From the NCBI RefSeq assembly GCF_026230195.1, contig NZ_CP036501.1, positions 930,001-994,000 on the forward strand: a DNA stretch of 64,000 nucleotides, read 5' to 3'. This DNA comes from Candidatus Paraluminiphilus aquimaris. Lineage in GTDB: Bacteria > Pseudomonadota > Gammaproteobacteria > Pseudomonadales > Halieaceae. The translations under genes were made by a program, and so were the position numbers. Numbering within the stretch: position 1 is the first letter of the stretch; the number at the start of each line of letters is the position of its first letter. The notes under the pieces were generated by a model, which did not search any database, was not told the DNA's origin, and worked only from the letters and a program-made list of their open reading frames with translations. Positions 30,651 through 39,550 of this stretch are shown here, one piece after another.

Positions 30651-32303
30651 ATGCTTGAACATGACACGCTCATGGCCTACCTCGATCAATGGGCTGAGGA
30701 GAAGCCTCATGAAATATGGCTGCGCGATTTAAAGGGTGAGGGCAGCGACGACTACTCTTGGTCCGAAAGTCGTCGGCAGATTTATGCTGTAGCTGCAGCC
30801 CTAGAGCGCCGGTACGACAAAGACACAAAGATACTTCTCTTGTCTCGTAATCGCGCACACTGGTTTTTCGCCGACCTATCGATCATGGCCTCGGGGAATG
30901 TGAGTGTGGGTCTCTTTACGACGCTCAATGCTGACGTTGCCCAATACATAGCTGAGTTCAGCGAGGCGAAAGCCATTTTTGTCGGCGAGGCGGAAAACTG
31001 GTCAAGTGTTCGAGCTGTTTTATCTGACGATATCGATATTATTAGTTTGCCGGGCGTGGGTATACCTGAGGCGTCCCTGAGCTGGGATCAGTTAGTGGCG
31101 GAGGGTAACGGCGAAAGGCCGGCATTCCAGCCCAAGCACGACGACATGATCGCCCTTATTTTCACCTCTGGAACAACGGGTCGTCCCAAGGGTGTCATAC
31201 AAACCCACGATAGCAATGTCATACCCATCAGGCGAGGCAGTGAGTTTTTGGGTATTGAGGCTGAGCCCAGCTATTTCTCCTATTTGCCCCTATCGCATCT
31301 TGCCGAGCGCCAAGTCATCGAGTTTACGGCACTTTGCCGAGGTGCCCCGGTAAGTTTTAACGAGGCTTTAGTGCACTTAGGTCGCGATATGCAGCGCACT
31401 CGTCCTACCTTCTTTTTTGGGGCGCCTCGCGTTTGGGAGCAGCTGCAGCAAGCCGTTATTGCAAAGTTTGGCGGTCGCGAAGCTTTTGATTCGGCGCAGG
31501 CCGCGGACCCTCAAAAAATGGCCGTTACGGTAAAAGCTGCCTTGGGGCTCGACCGGTGTGAGTTTCATCTGACGGGTTCAGCGCCCTTACCTTCGCCGCT
31601 TATGACTTGGTGGGACAGTGTGGGCATTTCCTTAATGGAGGGCTTTGGTCAAACCGAGGCAATGAGTTTGATCATTAGTCGCGAGGGGGAGCGCCGCCTC
31701 GGATCGCTGGGTAAGGCGCTTCCGGGCGTTGATATCAAGATTACCGACGAGGGTGAGCTCGCCATCAGAGCCGATGGTTGCACGCCGGGCTATTACAAGC
31801 AGCCCGAAAAGACAGCTGAGCTCATTCAGGATGGTTGGCTACACACGGGTGATCGATTTAGGCAGGATGAAGACGGGTTCCTTTATCTCACAGGACGAAT
31901 CAAAGAGTACTTCAAAACCATTCAAGGGAAGTTTGTCGCGCCGACGCCGATCGAAGCGCAATTTGCTGGTAACAAGCATGTTGAGCAGCAATGTTTGTTG
32001 GGATTGGGTATGACGAAAACCGTCATGGTGGCAGTCGTGTCCCAGACAATGCGCAATGCACCTAAGACAGAAATTGAAGCATCGGTGCTGCAGACCTTAG
32101 AAACCATCAATGCAACACTCGACAAACACGCACGCATGGGCGGTGCTATTTTGAGCTACGAGCCTTGGAGCATCGAGAACGGCGTGCTAACGCCGACTTT
32201 GAAAATTAAGCGTGATCAAATCTCAGAGCGATTTGGGCATTTCGCTGCCCGGCTTGCGGTTGCGTCCGCAGAGCAGAAAACGTTGCTTGTAGAGTGGCAC
32301 TAA
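30651..32303 (+). CDS. AMP-binding acyl-CoA synthetase (long-chain type)
   Basis: 550 aa; activates a carboxylic acid to acyl-CoA via acyl-AMP. ATG 30651 has GGGAGAG seven bases upstream. Motifs: P-loop LIFTSGTTGRPKGVIQTHD, YLPLSHLAER, GFGQTEAM, and the hinge GWLHTGDRFRQDEDGFLYLTGRIKEYFKTIQGKF, split here for length as GWLHTGD, then LTGRIKEYFKT. The C-terminal catalytic Lys region is TPTLKIKRDQI. The layout resembles long-chain fatty acyl-CoA ligases; chain length is not determinable. Confidence 0.9.
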   Translation: MLEHDTLMAYLDQWAEEKPHEIWLRDLKGEGSDDYSWSESRRQIYAVAAALERRYDKDTKILLLSRNRAHWFFADLSIMASGNVSVGLFTTLNADVAQYIAEFSEAKAIFVGEAENWSSVRAVLSDDIDIISLPGVGIPEASLSWDQLVAEGNGERPAFQPKHDDMIALIFTSGTTGRPKGVIQTHDSNVIPIRRGSEFLGIEAEPSYFSYLPLSHLAERQVIEFTALCRGAPVSFNEALVHLGRDMQRTRPTFFFGAPRVWEQLQQAVIAKFGGREAFDSAQAADPQKMAVTVKAALGLDRCEFHLTGSAPLPSPLMTWWDSVGISLMEGFGQTEAMSLIISREGERRLGSLGKALPGVDIKITDEGELAIRADGCTPGYYKQPEKTAELIQDGWLHTGDRFRQDEDGFLYLTGRIKEYFKTIQGKFVAPTPIEAQFAGNKHVEQQCLLGLGMTKTVMVAVVSQTMRNAPKTEIEASVLQTLETINATLDKHARMGGAILSYEPWSIENGVLTPTLKIKRDQISERFGHFAARLAVASAEQKTLLVEWH

Positions 32304-32565
32304 GGCTAGTCGACTCGACCAGGTCGGTTAACGAGTCATAGCGCTAGCACTCTGGACGATTCCGAGCTTACCTCTGACTCCCAGCTTACCTTTGACTCTG
32401 GGCTTACCTTTTGTGCCCCCTGCGAATGTGACAATTTACTCCCATTGGTCTGTCGCTGAGGCTGAAATCTCGCACAGGCGCACCATTTGGGTGCTATCCT
32501 TATAACTGTTTGGAATGTGCAAGACATTGGCGCGTCTCCCTGTCTGACCCATGGATTGATTGTAA
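32304..32565. other. Intergenic stretch with tandem repeat before the DUF5916 gene
   Basis: 262 bases between the ligase and the DUF5916 gene. It holds the three-copy 18-bp repeat listed separately and no supported gene; the ORF on the minus strand here is mostly translated repeat. Confidence 0.5.
32357..32410. repeat. Three tandem 18-bp repeats
   Basis: Three head-to-tail 18-bp units, each containing GCTTACCT, lie between genes. Copies two and three differ at two positions; the first is more diverged. Function is unknown. Confidence 0.8.
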
Positions 32566-34749
32566 GTGGTTTTTCGATACCTCCTCGTTTTGTTGATAGG
32601 CATGTATGGCTTTGGACAAAGCCCTGGCGTGCTCGCTGCGCCCAGTGCTCAGGCTGTTCGTTTGGAGACAGTCCCTACCCTCGACGGAAGGGTGCTCAGC
32701 GATGCCGCGTGGGACCGACCGTCACTCAGTGGGTTCTGGCAGCAGCGCCCGATAGAGGGGACGCGCTCAACCCAAGAGACAGAGGTTTATATTGGCTACA
32801 CGGAAACGACCCTATATGTCGGTATTGTGGCCTATGACAGTGACCCCTCGGGCATCATTATGGCGGATAGCCGCCGCGATGCGTCGCTTGAGAACGGTGA
32901 TAATGTCAGCTTCATTATCGACAGCTTCATGGATCAGCAGAATGGACTGGTCTTTGGCACTAACCCTGCAGGAATTGAGTACGACGCGCAGGTAAGTCGC
33001 CAAGCCAGTGGCTCTATGATGGGGAGTGGTGGTTTCAACCTCAATTGGGACACGAACTGGCGTGTTGCTACCCATATTGGTGATTATGGTTGGTCTGCTG
33101 AGTTCGAAATCCCCTTTCGCTCGCTACGCTTTGGTAATCAGGATGTGCAAACCTGGGGCTTTAACTTTCAGCGAACAATTCGTCGCAATAATGAGATCGC
33201 ATACTGGGCACCTATTTCACGCCAATACAGCTTGTCACGGCTCGCGGATGCGGGACGGGTGGCGGGTATAGAAGCGCCCGCTATGCGAAATTTCAAGATT
33301 ACACCCTATCTCTTAGGGCGCGAGCGAACCGGAAATAGAATCGCCTCGTTGAGTGATCAAGATGGCGGCTTTGATATTAAATACAGCGTCACGCCGAGCT
33401 TGACGTTGGACGCGACGTACAACACCGACTTTGCGCAAGTGGAAGTTGATGAATTCCAAATAAACCTTGATCGCTTCAGCCTATTCTTACCTGAACAGCG
33501 CCCTTTTTTCCTAGAGAACTCTGCGCAATTCACGGTGGGAGATCCTGGTGAGATGGAGCTTTTCTTCAGTCGACGCATTGGTATAGCGGGTGACGGTAGC
33601 GCGATTCCCATCAAGGGTGGCCTGCGACTTTCAGGCAAGGTGGGCGATGCTACCAACGTGGGCCTGTTACATATGCAAGCCGATGAGGTGGCGGGTGTCG
33701 CTCCGCAAACCGACTTTAGCGTTGCGCGTGTGAGTCAAGAATTTGATAACCGCTCAAGCCTTGGCTTCCTCGTCGTCAATAAAGAAGAAAATGGCTCGCT
33801 CGACGGCGGTCCCAATCATTACAACCGAACCTATGCAGTCGATGGGCAGTTAGGCCTTGGTGACGATGCACTCCTTTCTGGTTTCGTTGCGAAGACGGAC
33901 ACGCCTGGGCTCAGTGGCGACGACATGGCGGTTCGACTGGCGGCTGCCAGCGATACCGAGGCTTGGTCTTTTGCCGGTAGCGTGACGCATGTTGGCGAGA
34001 ACTTTAATCCTGAAGTCGGTTTCCTTCGCCGCAAAGATTACACGCGTGTTGGCATCTTTGGACTCAATCGTTGGCGTGACGCCAGTTGGGATAACCTCCT
34101 TGAGATGAGGCCACACATTGCCTACCGCGGCTGGTGGGGTGGTGATGGCCTCTACGAAACAGGCTTTTGGCATGTCGATAACCACTGGGAGTGGAAGTCC
34201 GGCTTCGAGATTCACACAGGTGTTAACTTCCTGCACGAGGGTGTCCGTGAGTCTTTTGAATTTGCTCCGGGCTACGAGGTCGCAGCGGGGGATTACGACG
34301 ATGAGGAGCTGCAGTTGGTGCTCATCACAGATGATAGTCAGCCCCTTTCTATGCGCGTGACCGCGAAGATTGGCGGATACTTTGGCGGGGATCGAGTGCA
34401 GGTGACGCCTGCGATTAATTATCGTGTGGGTGAGGTGTTTAATGCGCGGCTGGGTTGGACACTTAATGAGTTAAAGCGACCGGGCAACCCCGAGAAGCTT
34501 CGTATCAATGTCGGGTCGTTGCGTATGACATATTCATTCAGTCCGCAAATATCCCTTCAAGCACTCTTTCAGTACAACGACGCAACTGACGTGGTTGGCG
34601 CCAACCTGCGGTTTGCCTGGTTAACATCGGCAGATGCCGGGTTTTATCTTGTCTATAACGAAATGCGTGATGAGGATGTTGGGATGTTCACAGAAAAGCG
34701 TCGCGAGTGGATCCTCAAATTTTCGCATACCTTTGACTTGTTTAATTAA
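32566..34749 (+). CDS. DUF5916 outer-membrane protein with N-terminal CBM9-like domain
   Basis: 727 aa with GTG start and a signal peptide (LLVLLIGMYGFGQ...VLA). Residues about 35-215 match the CBM9-like sugar-binding fold seen at the start of DUF5916 proteins (PTLDGRVLSDAAWDRP, TETEVYIGYTETTLYVGI, WSAEFEIPFRSLRF). The rest (about 230-727) is a series of beta strands (FSLFLPEQRPFFLEN is a family hallmark) ending in KFSHTFDLFN, consistent with an outer-membrane barrel. Role unknown; polymer or glycan binding is an inference. Confidence 0.85.
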   Translation: MVFRYLLVLLIGMYGFGQSPGVLAAPSAQAVRLETVPTLDGRVLSDAAWDRPSLSGFWQQRPIEGTRSTQETEVYIGYTETTLYVGIVAYDSDPSGIIMADSRRDASLENGDNVSFIIDSFMDQQNGLVFGTNPAGIEYDAQVSRQASGSMMGSGGFNLNWDTNWRVATHIGDYGWSAEFEIPFRSLRFGNQDVQTWGFNFQRTIRRNNEIAYWAPISRQYSLSRLADAGRVAGIEAPAMRNFKITPYLLGRERTGNRIASLSDQDGGFDIKYSVTPSLTLDATYNTDFAQVEVDEFQINLDRFSLFLPEQRPFFLENSAQFTVGDPGEMELFFSRRIGIAGDGSAIPIKGGLRLSGKVGDATNVGLLHMQADEVAGVAPQTDFSVARVSQEFDNRSSLGFLVVNKEENGSLDGGPNHYNRTYAVDGQLGLGDDALLSGFVAKTDTPGLSGDDMAVRLAAASDTEAWSFAGSVTHVGENFNPEVGFLRRKDYTRVGIFGLNRWRDASWDNLLEMRPHIAYRGWWGGDGLYETGFWHVDNHWEWKSGFEIHTGVNFLHEGVRESFEFAPGYEVAAGDYDDEELQLVLITDDSQPLSMRVTAKIGGYFGGDRVQVTPAINYRVGEVFNARLGWTLNELKRPGNPEKLRINVGSLRMTYSFSPQISLQALFQYNDATDVVGANLRFAWLTSADAGFYLVYNEMRDEDVGMFTEKRREWILKFSHTFDLFN

Positions 34750-34945
34750 GCGCCACTTTGAGGGCATTGATGACCTCATATCGGCATCAATAAGTCGGCA
34801 GATGGGCCAGCGTTATTGGCCTTTAATCAGAAATCGAAGACGGCTGTGGCCTATCACAGTTCATGCATCTGATCCCGTTCATGGCTAGCTGAGCAAGGGG
34901 CATTTCAGCACGAAAAAAAACGCAGTTACGCTGACGCATAAAGTG

Positions 34946-35221
34946 TCACGGCAGTGTTTTTCGCCAGCGCGTTATCTTCACCGTTTCAAATAGGCCGGCG
35001 AGAGCGTAGGGGTCGTCAGCACAAAACGCTTGCGCAATGTCATCAGAGTCAAAGTCGATAATGAGAACGCTGCCCACCATTTCATCACGATCATTAAGCA
35101 GCGGACCTGCTGCGAATAGCGTCTCACCTAGAGTATTTATATAGGCAAGGTGTGCTTCGCGGTTATCGAGACGAGTTTGCAAATGTCCGGGCTTATCCGT
35201 GCACAGGATGTGGTAAAGCAT
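34946..35221 (-). CDS. YciI-family protein
   Basis: 91-aa dimeric alpha-beta barrel domain. It starts MLYHILCTDKPG, with GGAG six bases upstream of ATG 35221, and contains the conserved HLAYI and AAGPLLNDRDEMVGSVLIID segments with the family His/Asp pair. Distant relatives act as small hydrolases or lyases; no substrate is suggested by context. Convergent with the DUF5916 gene and divergent from the DUF3422 gene. Confidence 0.85.
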   Translation of the reverse strand: MLYHILCTDKPGHLQTRLDNREAHLAYINTLGETLFAAGPLLNDRDEMVGSVLIIDFDSDDIAQAFCADDPYALAGLFETVKITRWRKTLP

Positions 35222-35441
35222 GTGTACTCCGAGTTCAAAGTCATAGTGAGACGGGGTGATTCTACTCGCTTGCCCGATCAGTTAAACCTCGGGTGTGCGA
35301 TATTGCCGGCTGTGAGATCGCCGCTGATCAACCATCCGGAAGTAAGAAGAGTGCGTACTGTCTTGCGGAGGCGGTCGCGGCTTTCTTTGTGCAGAAAATC
35401 GCTGACTGTTAATTACGCTCGTCACGCACCGGTGGTCCCAC

Positions 35442-36728
35442 ATGTCTTCATCTGAATCCCTTGTGTCACGTCTGCAACTCAATAATGAGTGGCATGCGCG
35501 GCCGGTCGCAACGATGCCGGCCCCCTTTCGGTGTACTCATCAGGTCATTAAGCGATCCGGACAAGCGACGGAAAGTCGAGACGCCTTCACACAGCTTTGT
35601 GCGCGGCACAGCCAGCCAGGTCCGAGCGAGGGTAGTCGCTACCATTTGGCTCAATTGGGATCAGCGCTCATTAAGTGGGAGGGGCACACGGAGGCGGACT
35701 CGATTACTTGTCTGGTGCCGGGTAATGGAGCGCCACTCTTTGGTGAGTCGGCAAATCAATTTGCGCCAAACGAAGTGGAGACCGTCTTTAGCGGTGAGCT
35801 TGTTTGTGGCGTCAATGTGGAGGTGCTGAAGCAATCGGTGGATAAGCTCGATATGGACTTCATCCGGTCGAGCCTGGGTTCCAATGAGATTTATGGCGGC
35901 CCGGTTGTCGATGGTAAAGCATCGCTTTGGACCAGCTTCCATCTCGACGCGGAGGGCTACTGCCGCATCGTATTGATTGATCACTCGCTGCCCGACACGG
36001 CGGTCGGTCGATTGCTGCAGCGCGTGTTGGAGACAGAGAGCTATCGACTGATGGCGGTCGAGGGGCTACCTGTTGCTCGCATGACAATGGCTGAACTCAA
36101 TCAGCTTGAAAAAGAACTCGAGCCGCTCATGGATGAACTCATGCAGTCGTCTGACAATACTGACCACGAATCGTTATTTATGAAGCTTTCGAATATGTCG
36201 GCCCGTATGGAGCATCTTGCTGCCGAGTCGAGCTATCGGTTCGCTGCATCGCGTGCGTATTCGAGAATAGTCGAGCAGCGGTTAGCTGACTTGCGGGAGG
36301 ATACCGGACTCCCGCAGCTGCGCTATTCCGCCTACTTGCTGCGAACGCTCCAACCCGCAATGCGTACCTGTGAGGCTGCAGAAAGACGAATCGAGGAGCT
36401 CGCCCAACGGGTGACACGCGCTATCACGTTGCAGAGCTCGGTGGTGGATCTCATCCGCACGCGGCAGAGTCATGCGATGATGAAAACGATGGGTGATCAC
36501 TCAGCGACGCAGATTCGCTTGCAGCAGGCGGTAGAGGGCTTTTCTACCTTCGTTATTAGTTATTACGCCATGGGTCTGCTGGAGATTATGTTGGAAGCGG
36601 GTATTGCCGCACAGTTAATCGATGTGAACCCAAAAATCGTCCTCGGTATTACAGCCCCTATTGTTTTCTTCTCGGTCTGGGGGCTTACCCGCTGGACACG
36701 CAAACGGGTGACCCGCAGCTCGAAGTAG
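35442..36728 (+). CDS. DUF3422 family membrane protein
   Basis: 428 aa. It opens with the family signature NNEWHARP near residue 14; the middle holds a long helical region with heptad-like spacing (about 200-345), and the C-terminus two membrane helices (GFSTFVISYYAMGLLEIML and ITAPIVFFSVWGLTRW), giving a tail-anchored layout. The family is widespread in Proteobacteria but has no known function. Confidence 0.85.
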   Translation: MSSSESLVSRLQLNNEWHARPVATMPAPFRCTHQVIKRSGQATESRDAFTQLCARHSQPGPSEGSRYHLAQLGSALIKWEGHTEADSITCLVPGNGAPLFGESANQFAPNEVETVFSGELVCGVNVEVLKQSVDKLDMDFIRSSLGSNEIYGGPVVDGKASLWTSFHLDAEGYCRIVLIDHSLPDTAVGRLLQRVLETESYRLMAVEGLPVARMTMAELNQLEKELEPLMDELMQSSDNTDHESLFMKLSNMSARMEHLAAESSYRFAASRAYSRIVEQRLADLREDTGLPQLRYSAYLLRTLQPAMRTCEAAERRIEELAQRVTRAITLQSSVVDLIRTRQSHAMMKTMGDHSATQIRLQQAVEGFSTFVISYYAMGLLEIMLEAGIAAQLIDVNPKIVLGITAPIVFFSVWGLTRWTRKRVTRSSK

Positions 36729-36761
36729 CATAATTGGGCGAGATAGAGTCCCGCCAATCTC

Positions 36762-36809
36762 CTTATTCCCTGTGTTGGCTTATTCCGTGTATTGGCTAAT
36801 TCCGATTGG
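36762..36809. repeat. Short 17-bp tandem repeat (two full copies and a partial)
   Basis: Two 17-bp copies of CTTATTCC(C/G)TGT(G/A)TTGG followed by a 14-bp degenerate copy ending ATTGG lie between the DUF3422 and kinase genes. It is a second, unrelated tandem repeat in the same accessory block. Confidence 0.7.
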
Positions 36810-36856
36810 CAGCCAGCTCTGGCGTAAGTACGATCTGCTCAGGCAATTAAAAATCG

Positions 36857-37933
36857 ATGAGCTGTAAGATGAATAAGAATACAAATGCCGAGACTCGCGT
36901 TGCGGAAGGTTACGACATTCCGGCTGTTGAGGCCTGGATTTCTGAGAACACCGATTACTTCAAGCCCCCTTTCATTTGGACGCGCCTTGAGGGCGGACAT
37001 TCTAATCTGACCTATCGACTAGAGGATCCCTCCGGCAAGAAAGCGGTCATCCGGCGCCCACCCATGGGCGAGCTGCTCCCGAAAGCGCACGACATGAACC
37101 GAGAATGGTCGCTCATTGCTGCCTTTGCACCTCATGGATTTCCCGTTCCCGAGCCAATTGGCTTCTGTGATGACCTGTCTGTCACTGGCGCTATGTTTTA
37201 CATCATGGGATTTGCCGGCGGGCGGCCCTTATTTAAGGTGGAAGACACGTTGGAGTGGGTGCCAGAACACCAGCGCACAACGCTGGCTTATTCGTTTATC
37301 GACACATTGGCTGATATGCACGTACTCGACCCTGACGCCATTGGACTGACATCGCTGGGTAAAAAAGAGGATTACATCGGGCGTCAGATAAAAGCCTGGT
37401 ATCGATCTTGGGTTGCGTCCGTAGATTACGCGGAGCTGGACGACCCGAGGGCGCATGAATTTAAAGATTACTTTCTTGAAAATCAGCCCGCGCAAGTCAC
37501 CGCCAGTGTCGTCCACGGTGATTATTACTTGCATAACTGCTTGTTCTCGAGCGATTCAAAGGTATCCGCTGTGCTGGATTGGGAGCTCGCGACATTGGGC
37601 GACCCGCTCGCAGACTTGGGTTACACGCTGCGAGCATGGCCTGAGGAGGAAGACGATCCTTACTTGGAGCCAACGGCCCCCACTGCGGTGCCTGGCCTTC
37701 CTCTTAGAGCCGAGTTGGCACAGCGGTATGCTGAGCGGACCGGTTTCCCGGTTGAGTTATTAGACTATTACGTGGGCTTTAATCATTGGAAGACCGCGGC
37801 GATTTTACACGGCGTATACGCACGCTATCGCGCTGGGCAAAAGAGTACCGAAGGCGTTGATATGGAGGGCTTGCGTGAGGGTATTCTTAAAGCACTCGAT
37901 GGTGCTGAACGCGCGATCGCTCGCCTAAATTAG
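36857..37933 (+). CDS. APH-type phosphotransferase, ACAD10/11 kinase-like
   Basis: 358 aa (or 354 if ATG 36869 is used). Kinase of the aminoglycoside phosphotransferase fold: N-lobe LEGGHSNLTYRLED with the ATP Lys in KKAVIRRPP, catalytic VVHGDYYLHNCLF (about 221-233) and metal-binding VLDWELATLGDPLADLGY. These motifs are closest to the kinase part of ACAD10/ACAD11 and of the bacterial levulinate pathway (LvaA), which phosphorylate 4-hydroxyacyl-CoA, not antibiotics. An acyl-CoA dehydrogenase of the matching kind lies 3 kb downstream. Its stop overlaps the stop of the next, convergent gene. Confidence 0.85.
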   Translation: MSCKMNKNTNAETRVAEGYDIPAVEAWISENTDYFKPPFIWTRLEGGHSNLTYRLEDPSGKKAVIRRPPMGELLPKAHDMNREWSLIAAFAPHGFPVPEPIGFCDDLSVTGAMFYIMGFAGGRPLFKVEDTLEWVPEHQRTTLAYSFIDTLADMHVLDPDAIGLTSLGKKEDYIGRQIKAWYRSWVASVDYAELDDPRAHEFKDYFLENQPAQVTASVVHGDYYLHNCLFSSDSKVSAVLDWELATLGDPLADLGYTLRAWPEEEDDPYLEPTAPTAVPGLPLRAELAQRYAERTGFPVELLDYYVGFNHWKTAAILHGVYARYRAGQKSTEGVDMEGLREGILKALDGAERAIARLN

Positions 37934-38157
37934 TCTTCACGCTCGATTGAAACCAGCTTTCCCGCGCTGTCGTAAGTAATAGCGAAGCGGCCTTGTACGC
38001 CCGACCCAGAGAAGTAGGGTTGTAAAACGGACCAGGGAAGATTGATGGTCTTACCGTCAAAGGCCGTCACCTGAATGCGTGTCTTACTTCCTGTGTAGAA
38101 GACCTTTGCTTCGTCATAACTTAGACTTATTGAGAATGTGGATGCGTGTTGCGTCAT
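37930..38157 (-). CDS. DUF2835 family small protein
   Basis: 75 aa from ATG 38157 (an upstream ATG at 38196 gives 88 aa with a less likely N-terminus). The body follows the DUF2835 pattern: FSISLSYDEAKVFYTGSK, then DGKTINLPWSVLQPYF and GVQGRFAITYDSAGKLVSIER. The family has no known function. It overlaps the kinase gene by four bases tail to tail. Confidence 0.8.
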   Translation of the reverse strand: MTQHASTFSISLSYDEAKVFYTGSKTRIQVTAFDGKTINLPWSVLQPYFSGSGVQGRFAITYDSAGKLVSIERED

Positions 38158-38320
38158 GCTCGAGAAGTGGTGATACGGACATTCAAACATTGTCACATTG
38201 AGAGACAGAATGCACTAAGACTCAATCGCGTACTGTCTTCTTAAACAAGTTGTGTCTTGTTCAGAGGTTAGTTTTCCCGGTGACGTGCCAAATAGTATTT
38301 CAGCCTGATTAGGATAGAGC

Positions 38321-38608
38321 GTGGATTTTTCTGAATTAGTCGTAGCGCAAATTAAAACGCCCCTCGATGCGTTGTGTGCGAGCTTGATGGCCGCAGGCGA
38401 GCTTGACCAGTATCTGTTTTTCAACGGTGTTGCTGAAATGATGGGCGATGGCACTGACGAGGGCGCGGTGATGATGGGGTGTATCGAGCTCGGCAGGTGC
38501 GCCTTTCTTGGCTTTCACTTCACCCCTGATGTCGAGCTGCAAGTTACGACCATCCTAGATCGGGCCATAGAGCTTTCGTCGATCATGAGCGCAGATACAC
38601 TGCAATAG
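38321..38608 (+). CDS. Small protein of unknown family
   Basis: 95 aa from a GTG with AGGA six bases upstream. It is acidic and lacks a signal peptide or clear membrane helix. It contains two Cys (ALCASL, MGCIELGRC region) and a mostly hydrophobic GCIELGRCAFLGFHF segment. I do not recognise a family. The good ribosome binding site and the codon use like its neighbours support a real gene. Confidence 0.6.
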   Translation: MDFSELVVAQIKTPLDALCASLMAAGELDQYLFFNGVAEMMGDGTDEGAVMMGCIELGRCAFLGFHFTPDVELQVTTILDRAIELSSIMSADTLQ

Positions 38609-38647
38609 AGTGCTTGTTGGACGTGGGCTTTCATCCTTCATTCGTCG

Positions 38648-38727
38648 CGAGACAACTCGACCTATGAATTCATATGGCTAACGCAGGGACAGCGATTGAT
38701 TCGCTGCGGTTGTCTCGGAGCGTTAGC
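38648..38727 (+). promoter_or_regulatory. Mutually exclusive hairpins in the DUF2062 leader
   Basis: CGAGACAAC (38648-38656) can pair perfectly with GTTGTCTCG (38709-38717). Alternatively GCTAACGC (38677-38684) pairs with GCGTTAGC (38720-38727), enclosing GGGACA/TGTCTC and GCGA/TCGC stems. The same GTTGTCTC segment takes part in both, so the folds compete, as in attenuators. There is no T-run after either. It lies about 140 bases before the DUF2062 start. Confidence 0.4.
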
Positions 38728-38867
38728 GCTGTTGCCCTAGCGATGTGCGGCTAATAGGTCAGTAGCTATAAATAATATCTCCTTCATAATTGAATCTTTG
38801 AAGGCGTATCAGTTTTCATATTGCGGAAGGCTTTCTGTGATTAGATTGGCCAAGGACGTCATCGTTT

Positions 38868-39335
38868 ATGGCAAACGTGTTTAAAGAGCGCGTCATCAAG
38901 CCGCTCAAGCAATTACTCAATGCAGGACTTACGCCCGCGAAAATGGCTCAAGCGCTGTCTATCGGGTTTGTACTTGGCATAACGCCTCTTCTAGGAGTTT
39001 CCTCGCTACTCGCCGTATTAATTGCTGCGATGCTTAGGCTGAATCAGGTGGCAATACAGGTGGCAAATTGGGCTGCTTACCCCGCTCAGATTCTCTTATT
39101 CATACCCTATATTAGGGCGGGTGAGTGGTTGTTGGGTATGGAGAGCGTTGCGATAAGTCCGACCGAGATTGCCTCAATGTTCAACGAGGATTTCTACGCC
39201 TCGCTTCAGACCTATGGGCAATCACTCGCAGCGGGTTTTGCTGCCTGGGTGGTCACCGCCATTCCCTTATCGGTTGCATTGAATTACCCCTTTCAAGTCA
39301 TCTTGCTCAGAACGCTTTACAAACAGAAACCCTAG
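38868..39335 (+). CDS. DUF2062 family inner-membrane protein
   Basis: 155 aa with at least three hydrophobic segments (AQALSIGFVLGITPLLGVSS, LLAVLIAAMLRLNQVAI and GFAAWVVTAIPLSVAL). The GFVLGITPLLG and NQVAIQVANW motifs are typical of DUF2062. Function of the family is unknown. The 258-bp upstream gap contains the competing hairpins. Confidence 0.85.
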   Translation: MANVFKERVIKPLKQLLNAGLTPAKMAQALSIGFVLGITPLLGVSSLLAVLIAAMLRLNQVAIQVANWAAYPAQILLFIPYIRAGEWLLGMESVAISPTEIASMFNEDFYASLQTYGQSLAAGFAAWVVTAIPLSVALNYPFQVILLRTLYKQKP

Positions 39336-39509
39336 CTCACGGCATTGGTTGTAAGCTGTTTGGATCGCCCCGGCTTCCGTAAACGCGGCTCTGCCTTGTG
39401 GACTTATGCCCCCTCAGTCTTATCCTGTTTAAGCGGCGTTTGCCGATCTTAGGTGCGGGCGGGCGTGGCCATGAATACCTCGGTGCTTGCATTGGGCATT
39501 GATAATAAT

Positions 39510-39525
39510 GTAAAGTAAGCTTTAC
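39510..39525. promoter_or_regulatory. Palindrome GTAAAG-N4-CTTTAC, candidate operator
   Basis: Perfect six-base arms around TAAG lie 25 bases before the start of the membrane-protein/HTH pair. Position and symmetry fit autoregulation by the downstream Cro/CI-type protein. Confidence 0.4.
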
Positions 39526-39550
39526 TTTTTGTAAAAAGAGCCATACTAAA

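Noticed and set aside
32336-32527. Minus-strand ORF with repeated VSxES text
   Set aside because: The pattern is only the translation of the intergenic 18-bp tandem repeat; no start signal supports it.
36857-37933. Aminoglycoside resistance gene
   Set aside because: The fold is APH-type, but the motifs and neighbours match the ACAD10/11 kinase branch that acts on acyl-CoA, not drug kinases.
38677-38727. Possible integron attC-like site (TAAC...GTTA arms)
   Set aside because: The outer bases do not fit the RYYYAAC/GTTRRRY cores, no integrase or cassette array is present and only one copy is seen.
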